Positions 41,086-50,095 are shown, counted from the first letter of the stretch. The stretch is DNA of 64,000 bases from Streptomyces lateritius (GCF_014649715.1 NZ_BMTO01000005.1:291383-355382); one strand, 5' to 3'. The notes: generated by a model not told the origin, from the letters alone. Numbers and translations are program-made.

Positions 41086-42456
41086 TCAGCCGTCCAGCAG
41101 GGCGCCCATCCACGACTCGATCGCCTCCGGAGTGCGCGGGAGCGCCCCGGACATCAGCCGGGCCCCTTCCTCCGTGATCACGAGGTCGTCCTCGATCCGC
41201 ACGCCGATCCCGCGCAGTTCGGCGGGCAGGGTCTCGTCGTCCGGCTGGAAGTACAGCCCCGGCTCGACCGTGAGGACATGGCCCTCCGCAAGGGCCCCGT
41301 CCACATAGGCGTCGGACCGCGCCTGGGCGCAGTCGTGCACGTCGAGGCCGAGCATGTGCCCGCTGCCGCAGAGGGTGTAGCGCCGGTGCAGGTCGCCTTC
41401 AAGACTCTTGAGGACGCCCCAGTCGGCGAGCCCCTCGGCGATGACCTTCATGCCCGCCCGGTGGAAGTCCCGGAAGGAGGCGCCGGGGCGCAGGGCCGCG
41501 ATCCCGGCCTCCTGCGCGGCCAGGACCAGCTCGTACACCTGGCGCTGTACCGGCGAGAAGCGGCCGGAGAGCGGCAGGGTGCGGGTGATGTCGGCGGTGT
41601 AGAGGGTGTCCGTCTCCACGCCCGCGTCCAGGAGCAGCAGGTCGTCCCGGTCGAGCCGCCCGTCGTTGCGCGTCCAGTGCAGGACACAGGCGTGCGCCCC
41701 GGACGCCGCGATGGTCTCGTACCCGGTCCCGTTGCCCTCGGCCCGGGCCCGCAGATCGAAGACGCCTTCGATCCACCGCTCGCCCCGCGGGTGGGTGAGG
41801 GCGCGGGGAAGGGCCCGTACCACGTCCTCGAAACCGGTCGTGGTGTGATCCACCGCCGCCTGGAGCTGCGAGACCTCCCAGACGTCCTTGACCAGCCGCA
41901 ACTCGCTCAGTGCCGAGGCGAGTTCTGCGTCGTGTGCCGCGTCGCGCCCGGGCGGGAGCCGCCTGAGGTCGTCGAGGTGGACACAGCGGATGCCGGTCAG
42001 CCGCTCGGCCTCGGCGAGGTCGGGGCGGCGACCCACCCAGAACTCGCCGTATCGGCGGTCGCGGTAGAACTCCTCACCGCCGTCGCGCGCCGAGCGCGGC
42101 CGCAGGAAGAGCACGGCCTCGTGTCCCCGCGTCCCGTCCGGCTCCAGGACCAGGACGTGACCGGCCTGCTCCTCGCCGGTCAGACCGGTGAGCCAGGCAT
42201 ACGCGCTGTGCGGGCGGAAGCGGTGGTCGCAGTCGTTGGAGCGGACGCGCGGTTCACCGGCCGGGACAATCAGCCGCTCACCGGGGAAGCGGGCGGACAG
42301 CCGGGCCCGCCGGGCGGGGGTGAGGCCGGACCCGGGGACCCGGGCGTCGTGCGGAAGCGGCGAGGGCGCCCAGCCGCTCGCCATGAACGCGGCGAGCTCC
42401 GGGGAGACCGGCAGGTCATGGCTGCTGGTGCGGGGACGTACGGACACCTCGGTCAT
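41086..42456 (-). CDS. Xaa-Pro aminopeptidase P-family metallopeptidase
   Basis: This M24B peptidase of 456 residues cleaves an N-terminal residue before proline or hydroxyproline. The dinuclear metal ligands are visible: two Asp in LLLLDAGVETDTLYTADITRTLP, His in CGSGHMLGLDVHD, Glu in VLTVEPGLYF and Glu in GVRIEDDLVI. ATG 42456 follows GGAGTCC. It lies between the hydroxyproline operon and the divergent collagenase gene, and a GntR-type site stands upstream. It fits release of Hyp/Pro from collagen peptides inside the cell. Confidence 0.92.
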   Translation of the reverse strand: MTEVSVRPRTSSHDLPVSPELAAFMASGWAPSPLPHDARVPGSGLTPARRARLSARFPGERLIVPAGEPRVRSNDCDHRFRPHSAYAWLTGLTGEEQAGHVLVLEPDGTRGHEAVLFLRPRSARDGGEEFYRDRRYGEFWVGRRPDLAEAERLTGIRCVHLDDLRRLPPGRDAAHDAELASALSELRLVKDVWEVSQLQAAVDHTTTGFEDVVRALPRALTHPRGERWIEGVFDLRARAEGNGTGYETIAASGAHACVLHWTRNDGRLDRDDLLLLDAGVETDTLYTADITRTLPLSGRFSPVQRQVYELVLAAQEAGIAALRPGASFRDFHRAGMKVIAEGLADWGVLKSLEGDLHRRYTLCGSGHMLGLDVHDCAQARSDAYVDGALAEGHVLTVEPGLYFQPDDETLPAELRGIGVRIEDDLVITEEGARLMSGALPRTPEAIESWMGALLDG

Positions 42457-42568
42457 GAGGACTCCGGAAGGGGAGAAGGGGCGTGGGGTGAGTGCGCGGG
42501 CGAAGCCGCAGAGGCCGAACGGCCGGCCCGTGTAAGGAAACTGATGGCGCACGAGGCTTCTCAGTGCA

Positions 42569-42586
42569 ATTTCACATTGCTATGTT
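42569..42586. promoter_or_regulatory. Candidate GntR operator, site 3, within collagenase promoter
   Basis: ATTTCACAT (42569-42577) lies in GCAAT-TTCAC-ATTGC, an inverted repeat. TATGTT at 42581-42586 is a plausible -10 for the rightward collagenase gene, so the operator would fall in the promoter spacer. It is also about 113 bases upstream of the leftward peptidase start. Confidence 0.5.
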
Positions 42587-42706
42587 ACACGGCATGCCTC
42601 GAGCAGGGGCAGCTCAACGCCCTTGCGGCCAGAGGCTGTTCACACCCCGGTTTCCTTCGACCGGAACCGTCCCGCCTCTCACCAACCCCCCATACCAGGA
42701 GACTTC

Positions 42707-45061
42707 GTGTCCCAGCACAGAGCCGTGCGCACGACCCTTCTCGCCGTGGCGCTCGCCGCCACCCTCACGGCGCCCCTCGTTTCCACGGCCCAGGCCGCCA
42801 CCCCCGGTACCGTGCCGGCCACCTTCGCCTCCCCGAAGACAGGCGCGACCGCCCCCACGCCGCTCGTCGCGAATCCGCGCGACGAGGTCGAGCGCCTCGC
42901 CGAGGCGCCGGCCGTGCGGACCGGCCCCGCCACCGCACCCCGCGGCGTCATCGCGGGCCGCGTCCCCGGCCCCCAGAGCGCCGCCGTCACCGGCGACCGG
43001 GCGCGGTCCGCGGCCGCCGCCACCACCCTGGCCGGCGTCGACTGCACCCTCGACGGCATCACGAAACTGTCCCCCACCCAGCTCGCCGACTTCCTCGCCG
43101 ACCCCGCCGTCCAGGCCGACGGATGCCTGCGCGGACTCATCTGGACCTGGGACGCCCGCCTCGCCCCCGTGATGTCGGACGCCCACGTTCAGGCCGTCGC
43201 CCAGCGGATCACCCACCTCGCGGCCGGCCACGACGGCAGGAACTCCACCCATCTCCTGGAGATGTTCACCTACCTCCACGCGGTCGCCTACCACGACTTC
43301 GGCCGCTCCGAGATAGACATCACCGACGCCCCCACCGTCGCGGCGATACGGGCGGCCACCAGCGCCTACGCCACCGCCTCACGCACCTTCGACGTCACCC
43401 CGCAGAACGCCCAGACCCTCCGCGAGGCCCTGTACACCGGCAGCGCGCCCGGCCTGCGGCAGCACCAGCTCGGCCTGATCGTCAAGGTCCTCGCCCGGAT
43501 GGGCGCCGACCACCCGGCGACCGCCGGTGATCCCGGCTGGGCCGGCGCGGCCCTGGCCGCCCTCTCCGTGAACTACCTCGGCGTCTACCCCGGCAACCAG
43601 GACCGGGCCTTCCACGCGGCCGTAGCCCAGGACCCCGCCTACCGCGCCGCCTTCAAGGTCTTCTCCGGCCACACGCATCTCAAGAACACCGCCAACGCCT
43701 GGGTCGTCCGCGACGCCCTCGCCGAATACGGCCGATTCGGCCAGATCGACGGTCTGCGCTCAGGCGTCGTCGCCGACCTCGGCGCGCTGCTCGCCCCCGT
43801 GGAGCGGGACTTCGGCACGGGAAGCGCCCCGTGGGCCTCCCTCGTCAACTGGCTCAACCACTACGACGCCTGCGCCGCCTACGGGGTCTGCAAGGCCGAC
43901 ATCGAGGCGCGGATCTTCCCCCACACGTACACCTACGACAACGGGGCGATCAAGGTCCGCACCGGACTCGACCGGGCCACCGTCGACCAGCTCTACTACG
44001 CGAGCAAGCAGGTCAAGGCACAGTTCCACCGGGTCCTCGGCACCGAGCAGCCACTCGCCGGAGACCCCAACACCGTCCTCACCGTCGTCCTCTACGCCTC
44101 CCGGAAGGACTACGAGACCTACCACCCCATCCTGACCGGCATGGGCACCGAGAACGGCGGCATCTACATCGAGCGCGGGGCCACCTTCTACACGTACCAG
44201 CGGCGCGTCCCGCAGGACTCCAGCCTCACCCTCGAAGAACTCTTCCGCCACGAGTACGTCCACTACCTCAACGGCCGCTACGCCGTCCCCGGCTTCTTCG
44301 GCGAGGGCCCCTGGTACGAGAACGACCGCACCACCGCCATGGACGAGGGCACCGCGGAGTTCTTCGACGGCGCCACCCGGGACAACGGGATCGCCGTACG
44401 CAAGTCACTGGTGCAGAGCGTCATCCGGGACACCGCGTCGGGCGGCCCCCGCATGACCGTCGACCAGATCCTGCACGCCACCTACGACGGGGACGGCTTC
44501 CGCTTCTACGCGTACGCCGGAACCTTCTTCGAGTACCTCTGGACCGAACGCCCGGCCCTGCTGCGCGCCATGTACGGCTACCTCCGGGCGGGTGACGTCC
44601 GCGGCTACGACACCTGGCGCGACATGATCGGCAAGGACCCTGGCACCCAGCGCGCCTACGACGCCTTCCTCGACCGGCAGATCGCCCAGGTGGACGACCT
44701 CTTCGTGCCCGCCACCACCCACCAGCCGACCGCGACCCTGCGGCACGCCACCCCGGCGCAGATACGCGCCGCTTTCGCCGGCGCCACGAGCAACACCCCC
44801 ACCTGCACCGGCAGCGGCGGCACCGATCTGCCGCGCTTCGTCTGCACCGGCAGGATCACCGCCGGCCTCGCCGACGCCACCGACCCCGACCAGGTCTTCA
44901 AGGACATGTCCGAGACCGTCGACTACTTCGTCCTCGACCGCAGCCTGACCGGCGGTAACAACTTCAACGACATGAACTGCTCCTTCGGCACGGTACAGAT
45001 CTGGTCCGGAGGCCGTGCCGGAACGTCCACGTTCAGCTGCGAGGGCCCGCTGCGCCGCTGA
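42707..45061 (+). CDS. Secreted collagenase (peptidase M9 family)
   Basis: This exported metalloprotease of 784 residues has a signal peptide (HRAVRTTLLAVALAATLTAPLVSTAQA). A pro/activator region follows with helical repeats (VDCTLDGITKLSPTQLADFLAD onward). The M9 catalytic domain carries the zinc motif HEYVH at 515-519 and the downstream TTAMDEGTAEFF glutamate. It ends in a short Cys-containing C-terminal region and lacks obvious PKD or collagen-binding repeats. GTG 42707 follows AGGAG by seven bases. It is divergent from the Xaa-Pro peptidase, and a shared regulatory motif suggests co-induction with hydroxyproline catabolism. Confidence 0.93.
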   Translation: MSQHRAVRTTLLAVALAATLTAPLVSTAQAATPGTVPATFASPKTGATAPTPLVANPRDEVERLAEAPAVRTGPATAPRGVIAGRVPGPQSAAVTGDRARSAAAATTLAGVDCTLDGITKLSPTQLADFLADPAVQADGCLRGLIWTWDARLAPVMSDAHVQAVAQRITHLAAGHDGRNSTHLLEMFTYLHAVAYHDFGRSEIDITDAPTVAAIRAATSAYATASRTFDVTPQNAQTLREALYTGSAPGLRQHQLGLIVKVLARMGADHPATAGDPGWAGAALAALSVNYLGVYPGNQDRAFHAAVAQDPAYRAAFKVFSGHTHLKNTANAWVVRDALAEYGRFGQIDGLRSGVVADLGALLAPVERDFGTGSAPWASLVNWLNHYDACAAYGVCKADIEARIFPHTYTYDNGAIKVRTGLDRATVDQLYYASKQVKAQFHRVLGTEQPLAGDPNTVLTVVLYASRKDYETYHPILTGMGTENGGIYIERGATFYTYQRRVPQDSSLTLEELFRHEYVHYLNGRYAVPGFFGEGPWYENDRTTAMDEGTAEFFDGATRDNGIAVRKSLVQSVIRDTASGGPRMTVDQILHATYDGDGFRFYAYAGTFFEYLWTERPALLRAMYGYLRAGDVRGYDTWRDMIGKDPGTQRAYDAFLDRQIAQVDDLFVPATTHQPTATLRHATPAQIRAAFAGATSNTPTCTGSGGTDLPRFVCTGRITAGLADATDPDQVFKDMSETVDYFVLDRSLTGGNNFNDMNCSFGTVQIWSGGRAGTSTFSCEGPLRR

Positions 45062-45102
45062 GCGGCCGGCCCCCCGTTCGCGCGGGCCCGGACAACGCAA
45101 AC

Positions 45103-45133
45103 GCCGGCCTCCCCCTCGATCGGGGAGGCCGGC
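45103..45133 (+). terminator. Strong hairpin terminator after the collagenase gene
   Basis: GCCGGCCTCCCC (45103-45114) pairs perfectly with GGGGAGGCCGGC (45122-45133) around a seven-base loop, 42 bases after the collagenase stop. Confidence 0.85.
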
Positions 45134-45163
45134 CGTACGCGAGCGAGACGAGACGTCTGGCGG

Positions 45164-45343
45164 TCAGATGCCGCTGCCGGTCATACCGCCCTGCTGCTCG
45201 CTCTGGTCCCGCAGCTTGCGTGCCTTCTCCTGCAGGCGCTGACGCTCCTGCGGATCAGAGGCACGCTCGGCCTCCTCCTGCAGCTGCTTCGCCTTGTCGC
45301 GCATCTGCTGGGCCCGGCCGCGCATTTCATCGGACATGCTCAT
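45164..45343 (-). CDS. Small highly charged coiled-coil protein (DUF6381-like)
   Basis: This protein of 59 residues is almost entirely Arg/Lys/Glu/Gln-rich helix: RAQQMRDKAKQLQEEAERASDPQERQRLQEKARKLRDQ. It resembles the DUF6381 small proteins common in Streptomyces, of unknown function. ATG 45343 is selected because AAGGAG lies five bases upstream; nearby GTG 45349 and ATG 45337 are possible. The downstream hairpin serves the collagenase gene and perhaps this one. Confidence 0.75.
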   Translation of the reverse strand: MSMSDEMRGRAQQMRDKAKQLQEEAERASDPQERQRLQEKARKLRDQSEQQGGMTGSGI

Positions 45344-45455
45344 GGTCACTCCTTGTCATTGGGGGAGGGTGGGACCTCCTTCAGAGAACCAGTACGGCCG
45401 CGGCTTCGCATCTCGAACCGTCACGCTCTGTGGTCGATGGGGGGCAGGCGTCGCG

Positions 45456-45486
45456 GGCAAGGAGGGACCTCACGGACACGGCCTAG
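45456..45486. repeat. Second copy of the 31-base dispersed repeat
   Basis: This stretch matches 4443-4473 at 27 of 31 positions, including the last 16 bases CACGGACACGGCCTAG versus TACGGACACGGCCTAG (15 identical). As at the first locus, the terminal CTA is the stop codon of a leftward gene. No left arm is visible here, so it looks like one end of a decayed element. Confidence 0.6.
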
Positions 45487-45650
45487 TCCGGGGGCTCCGT
45501 GACCGGCTCCGACGGGCCGCCGGGCCCGGGATCCGACTCCGGCTCCGGAGTGGGGGTGGTGCGCGGATCGCGCGGTACGGGATCGGGCGTGGTCGGGACG
45601 GGGCCGGGGCCCTCAGGCTCCGGCTCGGTGGGTGTGGACTCGTCGGTCAT
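45483..45650 (-). CDS. Small Pro/Glu/Thr-rich protein
   Basis: This open frame of 55 residues is composed mainly of Pro, Glu, Thr and Asp (TDESTPTEPEPEGPGPVPTT). GGAGGGGAGACGC precedes ATG 45650, and the ATG overlaps the stop of the Rieske-FAD gene (ATGA), so it would be translationally coupled. The TAG stop lies within the dispersed repeat, so the C-terminus may have been changed by the insertion. No function can be assigned. Confidence 0.6.
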   Translation of the reverse strand: MTDESTPTEPEPEGPGPVPTTPDPVPRDPRTTPTPEPESDPGPGGPSEPVTEPPD

Positions 45651-47137
45651 GCGTCTCCCCTCCGTTCTGTGTCGTGGGCCGGACGGCCTCCGCCGGCCAC
45701 CGCTGCGTGCGGATCTTCTTCTCGCTCCTCCAGGGGGCGTGTGGCCGGCCCCTGCAGGACGCTGCCGTCGGCCGCGAAACGTGAGCCGTGGCAGGGGCAC
45801 TCCCAGGTGTTCTCGGCGTCGTTGAAGCCGAGTTCACACCCCATGTGCGTGCACCGTGGCGGGTGCCGGGCGAGCACGTGCCGTGCCACCTGGGCCTGCG
45901 ACCTGACCACGTCGGGGATGTCCCGCAGCGGCAGATGACGACGCGGATCGAAGAGTTCGGTCCAGTCGGGCCGCGGCGCGCCGTTCACGTGCGCGGCGAG
46001 CAGACGGCCGGCCATCACTCCGTTGCTCATGCCCCAGCCCCCGAAACCCGTGGCCACGAAGACGTGTTGGGTGTCGGGGTGCTCATGGCCGACGTACGGA
46101 AGACGGTCGGCGGACATCACGTCCTGCGCCGCCCACCGGAAGACGGTCCCCGCCTCCCCGAACCCGGGAAACCACCGGGCGGCCCACGCGGTGAGCCGTT
46201 GGAGCCGCTCTCGAGCGTGGCCCGCTCCCGGCTCGAAGGCCTCGCCGGTGACGATCAGCAGCCGGTGGCCGTCGTCGTAGGGGGCGGTGCGCACCGAGCG
46301 GGTGCGGTCCTCCGGCGTGAGGTACATGCCCTCGGGCGCGGCAGCGGTGGCCACCGGAGCGGCGACCACCAGTTCCCGGCGCACGCTCAGCCGGGTCAGG
46401 AGCGAGGCGTGGGTCGTGAGCGGGAAGTTCGTGGCGATGACGACGTCCTCGGCCCGTACCGTCGCGCCGCCCCCGGTTCGCAGCCGGCAGTGCGCGTGTT
46501 CGCGCAGCGAGGTGACGCGGGTGTGCTCATGGATCCTGCCGCCTCGCGCGACGAGATCATCGGCGAGAGCGAGGAGGAACTTACGCGGATGGAACAGCAG
46601 TTGCTCCTCCACGCGCACGGCGGCGGCGACGGGGAAGGGCAGGTCCGTCCGTGTCACGAGGGCGGCGTCGAGCCCCGCCTCCCGGGCGGCCGCGTACTCG
46701 GCGTGGACCTCCTCCGCCCGTCGTTCGTCCACGACGTACGTGAAGGCCGGGGCTCGCTCCAGTTCCGCGTCGACGCCGGTCTCGCCGCACAGTGCGACCA
46801 CCCGCTCCAGCGCCTCCTGCTGGGCGCGGGCGTACCGGGCGGCCGCGAAGGGTCCCTGAGTCTCACGGAGGTCGGCGTAGAGCAGGCCGTGCAGCGAGGT
46901 GAGCTTGCCCGTGGTGTGCCCGCTCACCCCGCGGGCGATGAGGTCGGCTTCGAGCACCACGACCTCGCGCCCGGCCCGGACCAGCTCGTCCGCGGCGCAC
47001 AGACCCGCGATGCCCCCGCCGATCACGACGACGTCGGCGGTGAGGTCGCCGTCGAGAGGGGCGTGGTCGGGGGAGGGGGTGCCCCGCATCCAGTACGAAC
47101 CGTCACTGATCGCGGCGCGGACCGTGTCCGTCGGCAT
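45647..47137 (-). CDS. FAD-dependent oxidoreductase with C-terminal Rieske domain
   Basis: This DAO-type flavoprotein of 496 residues begins with DVVVIGGGIAGLCAADELVRAG and carries ARGVSGHTTGKLTSLHGLLY. Near the C-terminus is a Rieske [2Fe-2S] site, CTHMGCELGFNDAENTWECPCHGSRF. Such YhfW-like proteins are widespread in Gram-positives but the substrate is not established. The Rieske centre would carry electrons from the flavin to an unknown acceptor. ATG 47137 follows GGAAGGAGC. It overlaps the small Pro-rich gene behind it. Confidence 0.9.
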   Translation of the reverse strand: MPTDTVRAAISDGSYWMRGTPSPDHAPLDGDLTADVVVIGGGIAGLCAADELVRAGREVVVLEADLIARGVSGHTTGKLTSLHGLLYADLRETQGPFAAARYARAQQEALERVVALCGETGVDAELERAPAFTYVVDERRAEEVHAEYAAAREAGLDAALVTRTDLPFPVAAAVRVEEQLLFHPRKFLLALADDLVARGGRIHEHTRVTSLREHAHCRLRTGGGATVRAEDVVIATNFPLTTHASLLTRLSVRRELVVAAPVATAAAPEGMYLTPEDRTRSVRTAPYDDGHRLLIVTGEAFEPGAGHARERLQRLTAWAARWFPGFGEAGTVFRWAAQDVMSADRLPYVGHEHPDTQHVFVATGFGGWGMSNGVMAGRLLAAHVNGAPRPDWTELFDPRRHLPLRDIPDVVRSQAQVARHVLARHPPRCTHMGCELGFNDAENTWECPCHGSRFAADGSVLQGPATRPLEEREEDPHAAVAGGGRPAHDTERRGDA

Positions 47138-47219
47138 GGCGCGCTCCTTCCGGCGGGCTGCTGCCTCGCGCATGCCCGTGCGACCCGGGACTATGCGCGT
47201 CGGCCCACGCCCTTGCCCC

Positions 47220-49916
47220 TCACGCGATCGATTGAGCCGACCGGGGTGTGAGGGCCCGCAACGCCGGCAGCCGACGGGTCACCCGCGAGGCCACCGAGGC
47301 GAAGACCACGCCGACCAGCAAGGCGGCGGGGAGGGCGAGCAGAGGGTACGCCTCCAGGCGGGGGAAGACCTGCCAGTGCGTGACGTAGATGTAGAGGGAG
47401 CTGCCCGCCAGCACGCCCGCGAGGCGGTTGACGGAACCGAGGCTCGGCAGCTTCCGCACCCAGATCAGCAGCACGAGCCCGCCCACGACGACCGCCTCAC
47501 GTGCGGGCTGCCCGAACAGGCCGGGGACGGTGAGCAGCAGGACGGCCGTGACCGCGAGCCGTTGCGCCGTGCCGCCGGCCCGGGCGGCCGCCCAGCCCAG
47601 AGCGAAGAGCCAGAAGAGGGTGGCGGCGAGCGGGACATGGCCGCGCGCGTCGAGACCGAACAGGTCGTAACGGCCGACGAGTCCGGCACCGGCCAGGGCC
47701 AACGGGAAGGCGAAGGGGAAGCGGCGTTCGGCGCGGTCGGTCCCCGGCAACGCCAGGAGCGCCGTGACCAGCAGCAGGATGTAGACGAGGGCCTCCAGGA
47801 ACCAGAAACCGTCGTTCGGGCCGAGCAGGCTGGTCAGCAGGAAGACCGTGAGCACGCCGTAGTCGTCGGTGAGCAGCATCATCAGCGCCAGCCACGCCGA
47901 GCAGGGCAGGACGATGCGCAGGAGGCTCCGGCCGATGCCCCGCAGCCGGTCCGCGCGGGGCGCCGGAGTGAGGTGGAAGCGGGCGAAGTTGTACCCGGCC
48001 ACACCGAGCAGCACGTGGGCGCCGCCCTTGACGGTGAAGAGCTGGATGTGCGACCCCACGATCAGGACGATGGCGACGGCGCGCAGCGCGATCCCGGTCT
48101 CCACGGCCCTGGTCCGCGCACGGACGCGGGAGAGACGGCCGGCCGGACGGGGGCCGGCCGTACCGCCCGGGCCGCCGTCGCCGCCCCTGCCGCTGCCGCC
48201 GCGTGAGGACGCGGCGGTGCCCAGCTCACGGATCGGCAGGAGGTGCCAGTCGTCCGGCAGCGAGCCGAGGCACTCCTCCAGGTTGAGGGACATCTCGACG
48301 TAGCTGAGCGAGTCCCCGCCGAGGCCGACGAAACTGCTGTCCAGGGTCACGTCGTCCCGGTCGAGAACCGTCGCGTAGAGACGCAGCAGGTCGTCGTCGG
48401 ACGAACCGCCCGCGAGGGGAGCGGGCACCGTCGCCTGCGCGCCCGGTTCCGGGTGCGGTTCCGGTTCCCGCAGGGACTCACGTACCGTCTCCCGTACCGC
48501 TCCGTAGTCGATCTTGCCGGTGGCGAGCCGCGGCAGCGCGGGCAGCACCGCGACGCGTACGGCGCGCGCCGGCAGTCCGCACAGACCGGTGACCCGCCGC
48601 CGTACCGCACTCGCGTCGCGGGCCTCGGAGGTCCCGGGGGCCCCTTCGACGGCGACGAGGAGTTCGTCGTCCGCGCCCGCACAGGCGGCCGTGACCCCCT
48701 CCGCGCTCAGCACGGACTCGACCTGCTGCGGGTCGATGCGCAGGCCGAGGATCTTCGCGAAGCTGCTCGCGCGTCCGATCACCTCGTACAGTCCGTCGGC
48801 GGCGCGTCGGGCGACGTCCCCCGTGCGCAGCTCGCTCACGGTGCGGCCCAGGGCGAGGTCCCGGGGGCTCTCCGCGTAACCGAGCATCACGTTCGGGCCG
48901 GAGTAGACGAGTTCGCCGGTGTCCCCGCCGGGCCAGTCGGGCAGCGGCCGGAGCCGGAAGGTGCCGCCGGGTATGGGGACGCCCACCGCCTCGGGCCGGC
49001 TCTCGGCGAGGGCCGGCGGGAGGTAGGCCATTCGCGCGGTCGCCTCGGTCTGCCCGTACATGACGGTCAGGTCCCAGCCCCGGGCTCGGCCGAGCGCCGC
49101 GTAGTGCGCGACCCGGTCGGGAGCGAGCCGCCCACCCGCCTGGGTGATGTACCGCAGGTGGGGCAGATCCATCGAGGCGAAGCCGACGCGGTCGAGCAGG
49201 TCGAAGGTGTACGGGACGCCGGCGAACGTGGTCGCGCGGGCGGCCCGGAAGCGGTCCCAGAAGCAGGAGTCGGACACGGAGAGGCCGGTGAGGAGCAGGC
49301 CGGCGCCCCGCAGCAGGTGGCTGTGGACGACGGAGAGGCCGTAGCAGTAGTGCAGCGGCAGGGTGGTCGCGGCGACGTCCGTGGCGCGGATGTCGAGGTA
49401 GTCGGCGATCGACGCGGCGTTGGACTGCAGGTTGTCGTGCGAGAGACGGACCAGCTTGGGTGAGCCGGTGGATCCGGAGGTGCTCAGGAGCAGCGCCAGA
49501 TCGGGGTGGAGGTCGTGCGCGGAGGTGGCGCGGCGCTCGTCGAGCACCCAGCCGGAACCCGTGTCCCCTTCGGCCTCGTCGCCGTCGGCCGGTCGGGCGA
49601 CGACGTCCGGGTCGTACGCCTCCACGAGCGCCCGCGCCGCCTCGGGGTGGTCCCCGGGCACGAGGAGCAGCGGATGGCCGGAGGAGAGCGCGGCCAGATG
49701 GACGACGAGGGCGTCGAGCGTGTTGGCGGCCACGAGGAGGACCAGGCGGCGGGCGGGCCCGAGCCGCGCGGCGACGGCCCCGACGCGGGCGGCGAGCTCG
49801 CGGTACGACACCGCCGCGTCGGCCGTGAGGACCGCGGTGCGGTCGCCGTGGGACGCGAGGTCTGCGGCGAACGGGACGGCCCGGGTGCCGGGGAGGAGGA
49901 GCGGTGGTGCTGTCAC
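47220..49916 (-). CDS. Adenylation-carrier protein fused to a membrane acyltransferase (NRPS-like)
   Basis: This 898-residue multidomain protein starts with an adenylation domain: LLLSTSGSTGSPKLVRLSHDN, LTVMYGQTEATARM, TGDVARRAADGLYEVIGRASSFAKILG and LPRLATGKIDYGAV. A carrier domain follows with the phosphopantetheine serine in VGLGGDSLSYVE (Ser536). From about residue 600 onward it has eight to ten membrane spans like acyltransferase family 3 (FLEALVYILLLVTALL, SSLYIYVTHWQVFPRLE). It probably activates a small acid and transfers it at the membrane. GTG 49916 has no clear ribosome-binding site. An iron box lies directly upstream, so expression should rise under iron limitation. Confidence 0.82.
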   Translation of the reverse strand: MTAPPLLLPGTRAVPFAADLASHGDRTAVLTADAAVSYRELAARVGAVAARLGPARRLVLLVAANTLDALVVHLAALSSGHPLLLVPGDHPEAARALVEAYDPDVVARPADGDEAEGDTGSGWVLDERRATSAHDLHPDLALLLSTSGSTGSPKLVRLSHDNLQSNAASIADYLDIRATDVAATTLPLHYCYGLSVVHSHLLRGAGLLLTGLSVSDSCFWDRFRAARATTFAGVPYTFDLLDRVGFASMDLPHLRYITQAGGRLAPDRVAHYAALGRARGWDLTVMYGQTEATARMAYLPPALAESRPEAVGVPIPGGTFRLRPLPDWPGGDTGELVYSGPNVMLGYAESPRDLALGRTVSELRTGDVARRAADGLYEVIGRASSFAKILGLRIDPQQVESVLSAEGVTAACAGADDELLVAVEGAPGTSEARDASAVRRRVTGLCGLPARAVRVAVLPALPRLATGKIDYGAVRETVRESLREPEPHPEPGAQATVPAPLAGGSSDDDLLRLYATVLDRDDVTLDSSFVGLGGDSLSYVEMSLNLEECLGSLPDDWHLLPIRELGTAASSRGGSGRGGDGGPGGTAGPRPAGRLSRVRARTRAVETGIALRAVAIVLIVGSHIQLFTVKGGAHVLLGVAGYNFARFHLTPAPRADRLRGIGRSLLRIVLPCSAWLALMMLLTDDYGVLTVFLLTSLLGPNDGFWFLEALVYILLLVTALLALPGTDRAERRFPFAFPLALAGAGLVGRYDLFGLDARGHVPLAATLFWLFALGWAAARAGGTAQRLAVTAVLLLTVPGLFGQPAREAVVVGGLVLLIWVRKLPSLGSVNRLAGVLAGSSLYIYVTHWQVFPRLEAYPLLALPAALLVGVVFASVASRVTRRLPALRALTPRSAQSIA

Positions 49917-49925
49917 GGACGCATC

Positions 49926-49944
49926 GTAGGAAAGCCTTACCTCA
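49926..49944 (-). promoter_or_regulatory. Iron box (DmdR/IdeR-type) for the adenylation-acyltransferase gene
   Basis: On the minus strand TGAGGTAAGGCTTTCCTAC is a close match to the 19-base iron box consensus TTAGGTTAGGCTAACCTAA. It lies 10-28 bases upstream of the GTG. TACGAT just downstream of it could be the -10, so iron-loaded DmdR would cover the promoter. Confidence 0.75.
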
Positions 49945-50066
49945 TTGCCCAGTCACAGAAGCATCACAGGTGATCCACAGGCTGCGCAAACGTGTCATCG
50001 CGCCTCAGGCGTCTCACGGCCCGGTCTCGATGTCGTCTCACCTGCGGGACATCGCCCCCGATCTAC

Positions 50067-50095
50067 TTGACCTTTAGGTTAGCTTTACCTTATTC
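50067..50095 (+). promoter_or_regulatory. Iron-regulated promoter of the ferric ABC transporter
   Basis: TTGACC (50067-50072) and TTATTC (50090-50095) form a promoter with a 17-base spacer. An iron box TTAGGTTAGCTTTACCTTA (50074-50092) fills the spacer. This is the typical target of DmdR/IdeR repressors. Confidence 0.8.
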
